This document shows, in pieces, positions 26,179-35,623 of a DNA stretch of 45,944 nucleotides. The notes below the pieces were generated by a model, which worked only from the letters and a program-made list of their open reading frames with translations, was not told the origin of the DNA and made no database searches. The position numbers and the translations under genes are program-made. Source of the stretch: Candidatus Sulfotelmatobacter sp. (lineage in GTDB: Bacteria; Acidobacteriota; Terriglobia; Terriglobales; Acidobacteriaceae); contig JASHNU010000034.1 of the NCBI GenBank assembly GCA_030041475.1, forward strand, positions 1 through 45,944, in the 5' to 3' direction. Numbering within the stretch: position 1 is the stretch's first letter; each line of letters opens with the position of its first letter.

Positions 26179-29043
26179 GTGCCGCTCGAACTGAAGGAAA
26201 CGCTTAATCTGCCGAAAACTGCCTTCCCCATGAAGGCCAACCTGCCCCAGAACGAGCCAAAAATGTTGGCCCGCTGGGAAGAGATGAAGCTCTATGAGCG
26301 CATTCGCGAAGCGCGGAAAGGTGCACAACTCTACGTCTTGCACGACGGCCCTCCCTACACCAGCGGCCCGATCCACCTGGGCACGGCTCTGAACAAGTGC
26401 CTGAAAGATTTCATCGTCAAATCGAAGACCATGGCCGGATTTGACGCACCTTATGTGCCCGGATGGGACTGCCACGGTCTGCCCATCGAGATCAAAGTCG
26501 ACAAGGAACTGGGCGGCAAGAAGCTGCAGATGAAGCCCACCGACGTGCGCGCGGCCTGCCGCAAGTACGCCCAGAGATTTCTCGACCTGCAGCGCACCCA
26601 GTTTAAGCGCATCGGCGTCTTTGGCCGTTTTGACCGGCCTTACGCCACCATGACTCCGCAGTACGAGTCGGTGGTGCTTTCCACGTTTTATTCCTTCTAC
26701 GAGAATGGCTTCGTCTACAAGGGGCTGCGCGCGGTGTACTGGTGCATGCACGACGAGACCGCGCTGGCTGAGGCAGAAGTCGAGTATGAAAATCACACCA
26801 GCCCGACGGTGTGGGTGAAATACGCGCTGGCGGATGATCCGGCGAAGATTGACCCCGCATTGGCAGGAAAGAAAGTCTCGACCATCATCTGGACCACCAC
26901 GCCGTGGACTCTGCCAGCGTCGATGGCGGTAGCGTTTCATCCGGATGAGGAGTATGGGGCATTCGAGATTGGTGGCACGAACGAAGTCTGGATACTAGCC
27001 ACGAAGTTGTCCGATCAGTTTTTTGTCAAAACCGGGCTTGGAAAGAATGGCTTCAGGGCGCTGGCATTGTTTCCCGGACGCAAGCTGGAGCGTCTCAACT
27101 TTCAACATCCGTTTCTCGATCGCAAAGTTCTGGGTGTGCTCGCTGACTACGTCACCATGGATACGGGCACGGGTGTTGTCCACACCGCGCCGTCACACGG
27201 CGCCGAGGACTTCGCGACTGGAGTGAAATATGGCCTCGACGCCACCAGCAACGTCGACGAAAAAGGCATTCTGCGCAACGGCCTGCCGGAGTACGAGGGC
27301 AAGCGCGTGTGGGATGCGAATCAGCCGATCGTGGATCTGCTGAAGTCGCGCGGCGCGCTGCTGCATTCCGAAAAAACCGTGCACTCGTATCCACACTGCT
27401 GGCGCTGCCACAATCCGGTGATTTTCCGCGCCACCGAGCAATGGTTCATTTCGATGGAAACGCCCATGCCGGGAGGCGCCGTGACGAATGACACTTTGCG
27501 CGCGCGGACGCTCGCCGAGATTAAGAGGGTGAAATGGGATCCTTCGTGGGGTGAAGAACGTCTTTCCAACATGATCGAAACCCGACCCGACTGGTGCATC
27601 TCGCGGCAGCGCGTTTGGGGAGTGCCGATTGCTGTATTCCTCTGCGAATCGTGCGGCAAGCCGCTCAATAACCACGCCATCAACCGCAAAGTTGTTGAAC
27701 TGTTTGCTAAGGCAGGGGCCGACGCCTGGTTCACTTCGGAGTCTGACGGAATTCTTCCCGGCGGAACAAAATGCCCGCACTGTAGCAGAACGAAGTTCGA
27801 GAAGGAGACCGACATTTTCGATGTGTGGCTCGAATCCGGCGCGAGTTATCTGGCCCTGATGGGAGAAGAAAAAACTCCGGGCCAGCCCGACTATCCCTGG
27901 CCGTCCGATCTCTATCTCGAAGGTGGAGATCAATACCGCGGCTGGTTTCAGTCTTCCCTGCTCTGCGCCATGGGCCTACGGCAAACTCCGCCATACAAAG
28001 GTGTGGTCACTCCGGGGTGGACGCTCGACGAAACAGGCCAGGCCATGTCGAAGTCGCGCGGCAATGACGTCGATCCGGTAGACATCTCCGACCGCCTGGG
28101 CGGAGAAATCGTGCGCCTCTGGGTGGCGTCAGTCGATTTCCGTGAGGACGTGGTCGGCTCGGAAAAGCTCATGCAGCGCGTGGCGGAGAACTACCGCGCC
28201 ATGCGGAACAATCTGTTCAAGAACGCGCTCGGCAATCTCTACGATTTCGATCCGCAGACGAACGCCCTGATGTTCGACCAGCTCGAAGCGCTCGACCAGT
28301 ATATGCTTCGCCAGACTTGGGCCCTGGTGGGTGATGTTCGCAAATGGTACGACGAATTCGCTTTCCACAAGATCTACCATCGCGTGAACCATTTCTGCGT
28401 GGTGGAGTTGAGCGCATTTTATTTCGACGTGATCAAAGACCGGCTCTACACCTATGCGCCGAATTCTCCCGGGCGACGCTCGGCCCAGACCGCCGTCTGG
28501 CGCATCACCGAGGCAATGGCCCGGCTGCTGGCGCCCATTCTGACATTCACCTGCGAAGAAGTCTGGCAGCATCTGCCGAAGGTTCCTGGCCGCGCTGAGA
28601 GCGTGCACCTGGCAAAGTTTCCTGATGCCGGAGATGTCCTTGGCAATGCGTCGGTCGCGGAGAATGATTCTCAAGCACCAGACTGGCCAATGCTTCTCGC
28701 CGTTCGCGAGCAAGTGATGAAGGCGCTGGAGGAGGAACGCAATGCAAAGCGCATCGGTAAGAGCTTAGAGGCGCAGCTTCTCATCACCGCGGCTGACCCT
28801 GCGTATTCGGTATTGAAGCGCTACGCCGACCAGCTTCGCTATCTTTTCATCGTCTCCTCGGTCACGCTCGCGCAAGGCTCCGGCAACGGCACTGGCGGCG
28901 TCCACGTAGAAGTGAAGAAAGCTGGCGGCGCCAAGTGCGAGCGCTGCTGGAACTACTCTCCGCACGTCGGCGAAGACAGGACTTACCCCACAGTCTGCGA
29001 GCGCTGCAGCGCGGTGCTGAAAGAACTGGAGGCGCAGCGTTAG
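26179..29043 (+). CDS. ileS: Isoleucyl-tRNA synthetase
   Basis: IleRS (954 residues) attaches isoleucine to tRNA-Ile. The class I signature region is LHDGPPYTSGPIHLGTALNK, where the usual HxGH reads HLGT (66-69). The second signature AMSKS lies at 622-626. PGWDCHGLPIEIKV is the conserved segment next to the active site. The editing domain includes TIIWTTTPWTLPASMAVAFH. The C-terminus carries a zinc module CERC...CERC typical of bacterial IleRS. GTG 26179 is the start, with GGGAGA nine bases before it. The stop is three bases before the lspA ATG, as in many bacteria. Confidence 0.96.
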   Translation: MPLELKETLNLPKTAFPMKANLPQNEPKMLARWEEMKLYERIREARKGAQLYVLHDGPPYTSGPIHLGTALNKCLKDFIVKSKTMAGFDAPYVPGWDCHGLPIEIKVDKELGGKKLQMKPTDVRAACRKYAQRFLDLQRTQFKRIGVFGRFDRPYATMTPQYESVVLSTFYSFYENGFVYKGLRAVYWCMHDETALAEAEVEYENHTSPTVWVKYALADDPAKIDPALAGKKVSTIIWTTTPWTLPASMAVAFHPDEEYGAFEIGGTNEVWILATKLSDQFFVKTGLGKNGFRALALFPGRKLERLNFQHPFLDRKVLGVLADYVTMDTGTGVVHTAPSHGAEDFATGVKYGLDATSNVDEKGILRNGLPEYEGKRVWDANQPIVDLLKSRGALLHSEKTVHSYPHCWRCHNPVIFRATEQWFISMETPMPGGAVTNDTLRARTLAEIKRVKWDPSWGEERLSNMIETRPDWCISRQRVWGVPIAVFLCESCGKPLNNHAINRKVVELFAKAGADAWFTSESDGILPGGTKCPHCSRTKFEKETDIFDVWLESGASYLALMGEEKTPGQPDYPWPSDLYLEGGDQYRGWFQSSLLCAMGLRQTPPYKGVVTPGWTLDETGQAMSKSRGNDVDPVDISDRLGGEIVRLWVASVDFREDVVGSEKLMQRVAENYRAMRNNLFKNALGNLYDFDPQTNALMFDQLEALDQYMLRQTWALVGDVRKWYDEFAFHKIYHRVNHFCVVELSAFYFDVIKDRLYTYAPNSPGRRSAQTAVWRITEAMARLLAPILTFTCEEVWQHLPKVPGRAESVHLAKFPDAGDVLGNASVAENDSQAPDWPMLLAVREQVMKALEEERNAKRIGKSLEAQLLITAADPAYSVLKRYADQLRYLFIVSSVTLAQGSGNGTGGVHVEVKKAGGAKCERCWNYSPHVGEDRTYPTVCERCSAVLKELEAQR

Positions 29044-29046
29044 TTG

Positions 29047-29589
29047 ATGTCCAGGAACTCCGTACGAGCCACATATTTCTTGCTCGCCCTCTTCGTTGTT
29101 GTCCTGGACCGCTGGACCAAGCATCTGGCAGCCACGCGCATCGCCTTGTATGCGCACATTCAGATCATCCCCGGATTTTTTCGCCTCACGCACACAGAGA
29201 ATACCGGCGCAGCTTTCAGCCTGTTCGCCGAATCGACGGCACACTGGAAGACGGGCCTTCTCATCGGCTTTTCCATCATTGCGATGGCCATCGTAATCGC
29301 GCTGCTGTGGAAACAGTCCCGGCCGCTGACGATGACCGGCATTGCACTGTCGTTGATTTTGGGCGGCGCGACGGGAAATTTGTGGGATCGCGTGGCCAGC
29401 GGCAAGGTGGTGGACTTCCTGCTTTTCTATGTGAAGCACTACCAGTGGCCGGTTTTCAATCTCGCCGACAGCTCAATCGTGATCGGAGCGGGATTGCTGG
29501 TGCTGGAGATCCTGTTCAGCAAGCCTCAGGCCAAGGAACTTCCATCCGACAGCTCTTCCGCAGAAAGCTCGAGCGTAACCGGGTCCTGA
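29047..29589 (+). CDS. lspA: Lipoprotein signal peptidase (signal peptidase II)
   Basis: LspA (180 residues) cuts signal peptides from diacylglyceryl-modified prolipoproteins in the inner membrane. Four hydrophobic helices are visible. Family motifs are LDRWTKH (D21), ENTGAAFSLF, GGATGNLWDRV and VFNLADSSI. The catalytic aspartates are D123 (KVVDF) and D141 (NLADS). The C-terminus ends in a Ser-rich tail. ATG 29047 is chosen over TTG 29044, with GGAGG about 14 bases upstream inside ileS. It forms an operon with ileS and converges with kdpA. Confidence 0.95.
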   Translation: MSRNSVRATYFLLALFVVVLDRWTKHLAATRIALYAHIQIIPGFFRLTHTENTGAAFSLFAESTAHWKTGLLIGFSIIAMAIVIALLWKQSRPLTMTGIALSLILGGATGNLWDRVASGKVVDFLLFYVKHYQWPVFNLADSSIVIGAGLLVLEILFSKPQAKELPSDSSSAESSSVTGS

Positions 29590-29638
29590 CGCTGGTCAGC
29601 CCTAACGTAGATCAACTTGGCCGCTTACCCCGGCTCCC

Positions 29639-31384
29639 TTACTTTCCAAACAGCAGCCGTTCCAGAATTGGACCCAGCGCCAGCGCGGGGAGATAACTCA
29701 GCGCCACCATCGTGATCAGGCAAGTACTGAGAAGAACGCCGAATGGCAGAGAATCGGTGGGCAGAGTTCCCGATGTCGCAGGCGAATTTCTCTGGCGAGC
29801 AAACAAACCGGCCAAAACGAGCGCGGGAGCAGCCAAGCCAAATCTGCCCGCCAACATCGCAACCGCCGTGGTGAGGTTGTAAAACACCGTGCCCGCATTC
29901 AGCCCGGCAAAGCTTTGGCCGTTATTGGCGAAGCAGGAGGTGTAAGCAAACAGAATTTCCGTGAAGCCGTGCGGACCGCCGTTGGTCCCCAGCCCCGCGA
30001 GCCCTAGCTTCGTGCTTACAGCAATTGCTGTAACCGGCAAGATCAATAGCGGTGCAGCCAGGGCGTAAAGCATGATCATCTTGTTCTCCGCCGCACCTAT
30101 CTTTTTCCCCAGATATTCCGGAGTGCGTCCAACCATCAGCCCGGCAAGAAAAACCGCGATCGCGGTGGCCATGACCATGCTGTAAAGACCGCTCCCCAGG
30201 CCTCCGAAAACAAGTTCTCCAAGAAGCATGTTCACAAGGAGCACCATGCCGCCCAGCGACGTAAAGCTGTCGTGCATGGCGTTATTGGATCCGGTTGCCG
30301 TGTTCGAGGCTACAACCGAAGTCAGCGTAGACCCGCCGATGCCGAACCGCACTTCCTTGCCCTCCATATTCCCAGCAGAGTTGAGCCGGACATTTTGCAA
30401 ATCGGCCGTGGCGGGCGCAGAGACTGCCTGCCGGACACCACTCGCATCGAAGTTACGCTTCTCAAAACGATGCACGAACAGAAGTCCGGAGCAGAAGAAA
30501 AAGACCATCACCCAGTAGAAAATCCATCCCTGGCGAGGCTGGCGAACCATTCTGCCGAACGTGTTGGTCAATGCCGCAGGCAACAAAACGATAGCCGCCA
30601 TCTCCAGGAAGTTTGTAAGCGGCGTGGGATTCTCATAGGGATGCGCTCCATTCGCGTTGAAGAAACCGCCGCCGTTGGTGCCCAGATTCTTGATGATTTC
30701 CAGAGCCGCGACGGGCCCTTGCGGAATCACCTGCTTACCTCCCTCGACTGAATTGGCCACAGCATAAGGGTGAAAATTCATGGGCACGCCCTGGCACACA
30801 AGCAGGCAAGCTCCCACCAGAGCTCCCGGCACCAGCACCCAGAGCAAAGCTCGCGTCAGGTCGACCCAGAAGTTGCCGAGCGTGCCCGATAACTGCCGTG
30901 CCATGCCACGGATGAATGCAATACCAACGGCCAATCCCGCAGCGCCTGCGAGAAAATTCTGAGCGCAGAGTCCCACCATCTGGCTGAAATAACTCATAGT
31001 GTTCTCGCCCGCGTAGGCCTGCCACGTGGTAGTGGTCGAGAAGCTGATGGCGGTATTCAGAGCGAGATCGGGAGTTAATGGCGTGATCTGATATTGCGGG
31101 TAGAACCAAGGAAGCCACCGCTGCATTCGAAGAATCGCGTATAACACAGCCGTTCCTGCAAGGCCAAAGAATACGAAGCAAGTCGTGTATTCCCTGGCTG
31201 TCATCTCCGCGTCAGGATTCACTGCCGTAACACGGTAGATTAACCGCTCCAGCGGAAGGCAGATGCAATCGAGAAAAGTCGGCCTTCGGGCGAAGACCCT
31301 TTCCATGTATCCGCCCAGAGGTTTCACCAGGACGGTGACGATGACGACGAACAGCAGGTATTGAAGAACGCTGTAGAGATCCAC
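29639..31384 (-). CDS. kdpA: Potassium-transporting ATPase, K+-binding subunit KdpA
   Basis: KdpA (581 residues, full length) is the channel-like subunit of the KdpFABC potassium pump. The selectivity-filter loops are visible, including SFSTTTTWQAYAGENTMSYF, NLGTNGGGFFNANGAHPYEN and the later GLGTNGGPHGFTEILFAYTS. About ten membrane helices are evident. The gene is not followed by kdpB or kdpC: 49 bases downstream the convergent lspA ends. Upstream there is no kdpF, only a lytic transglycosylase gene ending-side gap. Either kdpB/C lie elsewhere or this copy is orphaned. A 6-2-6 palindrome (31384-31397) covers the ribosome site at its start. Confidence 0.95.
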   Translation of the reverse strand: MDLYSVLQYLLFVVIVTVLVKPLGGYMERVFARRPTFLDCICLPLERLIYRVTAVNPDAEMTAREYTTCFVFFGLAGTAVLYAILRMQRWLPWFYPQYQITPLTPDLALNTAISFSTTTTWQAYAGENTMSYFSQMVGLCAQNFLAGAAGLAVGIAFIRGMARQLSGTLGNFWVDLTRALLWVLVPGALVGACLLVCQGVPMNFHPYAVANSVEGGKQVIPQGPVAALEIIKNLGTNGGGFFNANGAHPYENPTPLTNFLEMAAIVLLPAALTNTFGRMVRQPRQGWIFYWVMVFFFCSGLLFVHRFEKRNFDASGVRQAVSAPATADLQNVRLNSAGNMEGKEVRFGIGGSTLTSVVASNTATGSNNAMHDSFTSLGGMVLLVNMLLGELVFGGLGSGLYSMVMATAIAVFLAGLMVGRTPEYLGKKIGAAENKMIMLYALAAPLLILPVTAIAVSTKLGLAGLGTNGGPHGFTEILFAYTSCFANNGQSFAGLNAGTVFYNLTTAVAMLAGRFGLAAPALVLAGLFARQRNSPATSGTLPTDSLPFGVLLSTCLITMVALSYLPALALGPILERLLFGK

Positions 31385-31397
31385 TGAACCTGTTCAG
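31384..31397 (-). repeat. Palindrome at the kdpA ribosome-binding site
   Basis: CTGAAC-CT-GTTCAG is a perfect 6-2-6 inverted repeat directly before the kdpA ATG and includes its AGG ribosome site. It could be an operator or a small sequestering hairpin. Confidence 0.45.
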
Positions 31398-31557
31398 CTC
31401 AACCAATTCAAAATCAGGCTACTCTGATTCGACGGCGCAGTCCACATCTCAACGGCGCGATCCTTACGAAAGCTTTATGAGCTTTTGATTCGATGTTTAT
31501 GCGGAATGATGACACCTCGGATGAAACTGCATCCATGCGCGAGCTGGGGTAAAGAAT

Positions 31558-34107
31558 CTATGGCGCCCCGTAGAGCTGGCGGTAGACGCTGGCGTTGCGC
31601 AGGATCGCCTGCACATATTCGCGAGTCTCGGTGAACGGTATCGACTCGACGAACTCCTGCGCGTCGCGGTACTTGCCCTGACCCAGCCATTCCTCCACGC
31701 GGTCCGAGCCGGCATTGTAAGCGGCCAGCGCATACTCGAACGATCCACCAAAGTGATCGACCATGCCGCGGAAGTAGCGTGTGCCGAGCTCAAGGTTAAC
31801 GGTAGGCGTATAAAGCTCGCTGGGATTGTAGCGGTGCAGTTCCACTTGTCTGGCGACTACTTTACCGGTTTTGGGTAGAAGCTGCATCAGGCCAACGGCA
31901 TTGGCCCGCGACACCGCCTCGGGATTAAATTCCGATTCCTGCCGGACCAGCGAAGCCACCAGATAAGGATCGAGTCCGTTGGCCACAGAAAACCGCTTCA
32001 GGTCGGTCCAGTAGGGGCGGGGAAACAGCGCCTCCCAGTAGGCGCGCGGAAGGTCAGGAATATCCACGGCGAAATAGCTCGGCACGGAGTGTTTCATGAC
32101 TTCTATGGCGCGGTCGTAGTGCCCGGTGTCGGTATAAAGCTGCGCGGTTTCCGCCAAGTCCCAATTGCCGCCCTCGTCGCTCGCCGCTGCCTGCAGCTCG
32201 CGCACTGCGAAGTCGATCAGTCCACCGTTGCCCAGTAACTGCGCCTTCTGAAAATGCAGGTCGTCGGCTGGAGGATCGGTCAGAGTAACCTTATCGCCAT
32301 GCTCGAGCGGGGGAACATGGTCGAGCAGCGCATAGTGCACGGGAGCGTCCGGAGTGGGCGGAAGCTTGCTCATGCGCTGCCGTCCCAGCTCCGCGTAGTA
32401 GTAATTTCGATAGCGATCCGACAATTTCTGATAGAAGGCGCGCGCCATTGCCGGATCGGTGTCTTCCTCCGCCAGCCGCGCCCGCCAATAAAGCGCCGCT
32501 GAAGTTTCGTTACCCGAGGGATAGATCGCGATCTGTTCTTCGATTAATTTCTTTGCCTCGTCGTTGCGCCCCGCGCGTAGGGTCAACCACGAAACTTTCC
32601 AGTGCGCGTAAGCGGCGCGAGATCCGCTGGGAAAACGCTGCTGCAACTCGCGAAACGCGTCGAGCGCCAGATCGAATTCGTGGTGCACCAGGTGCAAATT
32701 TGCGGCCGAGAGTAACGCCGCCTCGAGCCACGGGCTGGTCGGCGCTGTCTCCCGCAATTGGTCGACCGTGCGGTAAAACGCTTCGTTCTCATCCAGGGAC
32801 CACGCGACCTGGCCGAGAATATAGAGCCGTTGTGCGCTCTGATCGGCAGTCGCACCGGGCAGTGTTGTCAGCTCCGCCCGGGCCTCTCGGTTGCGTCCGC
32901 TTCGCTGAAGCGCGTCCGCAAGGTTGAGCTCCGCTGCCGGACGCGCCTCGTTCGTGGCCCGAATCAGCAACTCCCGGTATTCCTCGACCGCATCGTTGTA
33001 GCGTTTGGCTTTTATCAACAAATCGGCGCGTGTCTTGCGCTGCGCAGCAGTCGCGGGAGGCTGTTGCGGCAACTTCTTCAACTCAGCGTAAGCGCCGTCG
33101 GCCTCCGTTGCAGTGGGCATGTTGTAGTAGACATTCTCGAGTGCCGCTGCAGCCTTCGCGCTCTCTCCAAGCGCGGCATAAGCACGGCCGATTGTTAACT
33201 CGATATCCGACCGCGTCGGCAACCGGTCCTTTTCCAACAGGGCTGCTGCTTCACTGGCCCGTCCCTCACTCAACAATGCGCCGGCATAACTCACATCGGC
33301 GTCGCGGACCAACAAGGAGTCCGGGAACGTGGTCGCGAAATCCGCCAGCGCAGCCAGCGCTTCCGCTTGATGACCGGTTTGCAGGTAGCTCGTCCCGAGA
33401 TAGTAGGTAACGTAGTCGCCGAGATCCCCCGCACGCGGCTTGGCGCGGTTCAGCGGATCAATGGCCTTTCCGTAGTCGTGATCGAGCACGTGGGCGTATC
33501 CCATCGCCAGGCAGGCGAGTGCGCCCGCATCTTCCTTGGCGTGCGCCCGTGCGTATGCCTCGACTCCGGCATAGGCCTGCGGAGTTCGATCTTGGATCAA
33601 CTGCTGCGCCATGGGCCGCAGATCCGTGGATGCCACAAACGCCTCGCGTATGCGGCGAACGCGGGGTGAGATAGGCCGCTTCTTTCTCTTCGCGGTCGAG
33701 TGCTTTGCTGTCGAGGCGTGGCCTGGACTTTTCCCCGGTGTTGTCTTGCTCGTGGCCGGGCTGGCCTTGGCCGTCGAACTCTTCGCCGTGGATTTGGGTG
33801 GCGAAGGTTTTGCCGGAGCACTCTCTGCCGGCGCGGAATTCTCTTGTGCGCTCTTTTCTGGCCCGGCCGACGTATTGGCAGGAGGCGTGGCCGGCTTGTC
33901 AGATCTGACAGGCGCAGTCGGAGTCGGCGCGCTGGGAACTGGAGAGGTCGGCGCAGATGAAGACGGAGTAGAGGGAGACGATTGCCGCGCGAAGGCTGGC
34001 GACGCCGAATACGCGCTCGAACCGGGGACGTTGAGCAACCCGCACCACAATGCCAGCCCGAGCACCCACCCCATCAAGCTACAGCGGATGAACCTAAGTC
34101 GAACCAC
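31558..34107 (-). CDS. Slt70-like soluble lytic transglycosylase
   Basis: An 849-residue exported murein hydrolase. A signal segment (about 9-35) leads to a long Ser/Pro/Thr/Lys-rich disordered stretch (about 36-150, many SAPAKPS and STAK repeats), then a helical superhelix of TPR-like repeats (about 155-690). The C-terminal SLT domain has VASLVRQESEFNPEAVSRAN with catalytic E724, followed by AVGLMQLLPKTGK and the closing LALAAYNAGSDRVEEW-type motif (seen as YALAAYNAGSDRVEEW). It cleaves MurNAc-GlcNAc bonds to give anhydro-muropeptides in the periplasm. The start GTG 34107 is uncertain; ATG 34074 also keeps the signal. Confidence 0.9.
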   Translation of the reverse strand: MVRLRFIRCSLMGWVLGLALWCGLLNVPGSSAYSASPAFARQSSPSTPSSSAPTSPVPSAPTPTAPVRSDKPATPPANTSAGPEKSAQENSAPAESAPAKPSPPKSTAKSSTAKASPATSKTTPGKSPGHASTAKHSTAKRKKRPISPRVRRIREAFVASTDLRPMAQQLIQDRTPQAYAGVEAYARAHAKEDAGALACLAMGYAHVLDHDYGKAIDPLNRAKPRAGDLGDYVTYYLGTSYLQTGHQAEALAALADFATTFPDSLLVRDADVSYAGALLSEGRASEAAALLEKDRLPTRSDIELTIGRAYAALGESAKAAAALENVYYNMPTATEADGAYAELKKLPQQPPATAAQRKTRADLLIKAKRYNDAVEEYRELLIRATNEARPAAELNLADALQRSGRNREARAELTTLPGATADQSAQRLYILGQVAWSLDENEAFYRTVDQLRETAPTSPWLEAALLSAANLHLVHHEFDLALDAFRELQQRFPSGSRAAYAHWKVSWLTLRAGRNDEAKKLIEEQIAIYPSGNETSAALYWRARLAEEDTDPAMARAFYQKLSDRYRNYYYAELGRQRMSKLPPTPDAPVHYALLDHVPPLEHGDKVTLTDPPADDLHFQKAQLLGNGGLIDFAVRELQAAASDEGGNWDLAETAQLYTDTGHYDRAIEVMKHSVPSYFAVDIPDLPRAYWEALFPRPYWTDLKRFSVANGLDPYLVASLVRQESEFNPEAVSRANAVGLMQLLPKTGKVVARQVELHRYNPSELYTPTVNLELGTRYFRGMVDHFGGSFEYALAAYNAGSDRVEEWLGQGKYRDAQEFVESIPFTETREYVQAILRNASVYRQLYGAP

Positions 34108-34194
34108 GTTTTCTATTTTCGCGCGGAGACGCGATTGCCAAAACCTGCAAATACCAGAACCTGTCTTTACGAGGCTGCTATCGTTACGGACCTT

Positions 34195-35331
34195 CTACTT
34201 GCGAAAACTTGCTCCCATCACGGAAAGATCGTCTTCTGCTAGGCTGCGCACAACTTCTTTCTGGAAGTAGTCGCCACTGGCGGCCGCCGTGCTGCCATAG
34301 CGCTTCTGAAACGTCGCACGGCTCTTTTCGATGTCATCTTTCAGGCGGTCATAGAGATCCCTGTGGCGACGACCTTCGGCAACTTTGGCTTGGTTGTAAA
34401 GCTTGATCTCGTCCACCAGGAGTCGCGCGAATCTTTGCGCCTTTCGGTGAGTGTCGGCATCTTCGGCCGAGATACCGGCAAATGGATCAGCAGCCGTTGC
34501 AGGAGCCGAAGCGGCGGCACTAGCTGCCGCGGCGTGCGTGGAAACCTCCACCACTTCCGCCGCCGCAGGTTCGGGTTCGGGCTCAGCCTTTGCCGCCGTA
34601 TGTTTGGGCGCGTGCGCGGCAAAGGGATCGGAGAACGAACTCACTTTCTGCACGGGCGCTGCGGACGCAGGTCGTTCCACCGCGGGAACTGCCTCCCCCG
34701 GCTCCCTCTGTGCCTGCTTGCGCAGCGACGCAACTTCCAGCCAGGCGCTGGTCGCCAGCACCAGCAGTTCCAGCGAGGCTCCATCCATCTGACCGGTTGC
34801 GCCGCCGTCGGCGTAGAGCAGGGCGGCGACTTTATCTTTCAATACCAGCGGCAAAACCAGAATCTGTTCGTTCTCCGGCCCGCCAAAGCGCTGTACAAAA
34901 CGTGCATCCATCTCGGCGATGTTGCCTGGAGTTGCGACGCGATTCTGGCAAGCGTGTGCGGCAGGTCCGGCTGCAATGTCGAGCGGGCAATCTTTGACGG
35001 CGTCTTCTTCACCAAAGCCGCGGCCTTGCCACCCAGTGGCTGTTCCCGATTTCACCACGAACAGCGCGGTTCGCGCTGCGTGCGCGCTAGCCGCATCGAG
35101 TAACGAGCGCAGAATCTCTTTTTGCGTGCTTCCGGCGTGAATGCTGAAAACGGCTTGCACCAGGTTGCCGACGTTGCCTTCGCGCGCCGCAGCCGGCGCC
35201 GCGGCGGTATCAGCGGGCAACTGTGCCAGCACACTCTCCACCAGCTCCCCCTGCATGCTGCGCATGTGGCGGTCGAGAACGTTCGCCACTGCACGCTCGA
35301 CGATTTGCTGGAGTTCCTTGCTGTCGCCCAT
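34195..35331 (-). CDS. GAF-domain-like protein with Ala/Pro-rich linker
   Basis: A protein of about 378 residues. The N-terminus (KELQQIVERAVANVLDRHM) is helical. Residues about 70-205 resemble a GAF-type sensor fold, with FSIHAGSTQKEILRSLLDAA and, later, VLPLVLKDKVAALLYADGGA, which is the usual strand near the end of GAF domains. A low-complexity Ala/Glu/Pro linker (about 240-300) leads to a conserved helical tail (ADTHRKAQRFARLLVDEIKL, then YNQAKVAEGRRHRDLYDRLK). Ligand and partner are unknown. The start is ambiguous: ATG 35331, 35352, 35394 or a start at 35439 are in frame without clear ribosome sites; 35331 keeps all conserved residues. Confidence 0.7.
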   Translation of the reverse strand: MGDSKELQQIVERAVANVLDRHMRSMQGELVESVLAQLPADTAAAPAAAREGNVGNLVQAVFSIHAGSTQKEILRSLLDAASAHAARTALFVVKSGTATGWQGRGFGEEDAVKDCPLDIAAGPAAHACQNRVATPGNIAEMDARFVQRFGGPENEQILVLPLVLKDKVAALLYADGGATGQMDGASLELLVLATSAWLEVASLRKQAQREPGEAVPAVERPASAAPVQKVSSFSDPFAAHAPKHTAAKAEPEPEPAAAEVVEVSTHAAAASAAASAPATAADPFAGISAEDADTHRKAQRFARLLVDEIKLYNQAKVAEGRRHRDLYDRLKDDIEKSRATFQKRYGSTAAASGDYFQKEVVRSLAEDDLSVMGASFRK

Positions 35332-35623
35332 TCTCAGAAGACCATTTCGCATTGCAGCTTTGTGTTCGCTGAATGAAATGTCTGCCCGGAACATCGATTC
35401 AACGCAACACCAATGCCTTAACTGCTGATTATAAGGCACTTGTTAGACTTCCAAAGGGTACGGAAGTAACAGACGAAATGCGCGTCGCCTTACCTTTGAA
35501 CTCTAGCGCAAATCTCTCTCGCCGCATACGGCAAAGCGATTGGGCAAATCGGCTGGTTACCAAGTAAAATAACAGATTCGGAACTGACCTCTGCGTCCAC
35601 CGAAAATACTGCATCCTCAAAGC

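Noticed and set aside
31385-31557. kdpF upstream of kdpA
   Set aside because: The only short frame reads MWTAPSNQSSLILNWLS, which is not a hydrophobic KdpF peptide.
35580-35600. ECF-type autoregulatory promoter (GGAAC) before the sigma gene
   Set aside because: GGAAC is present but no matching -10 lies at the usual 16-17 base spacing.
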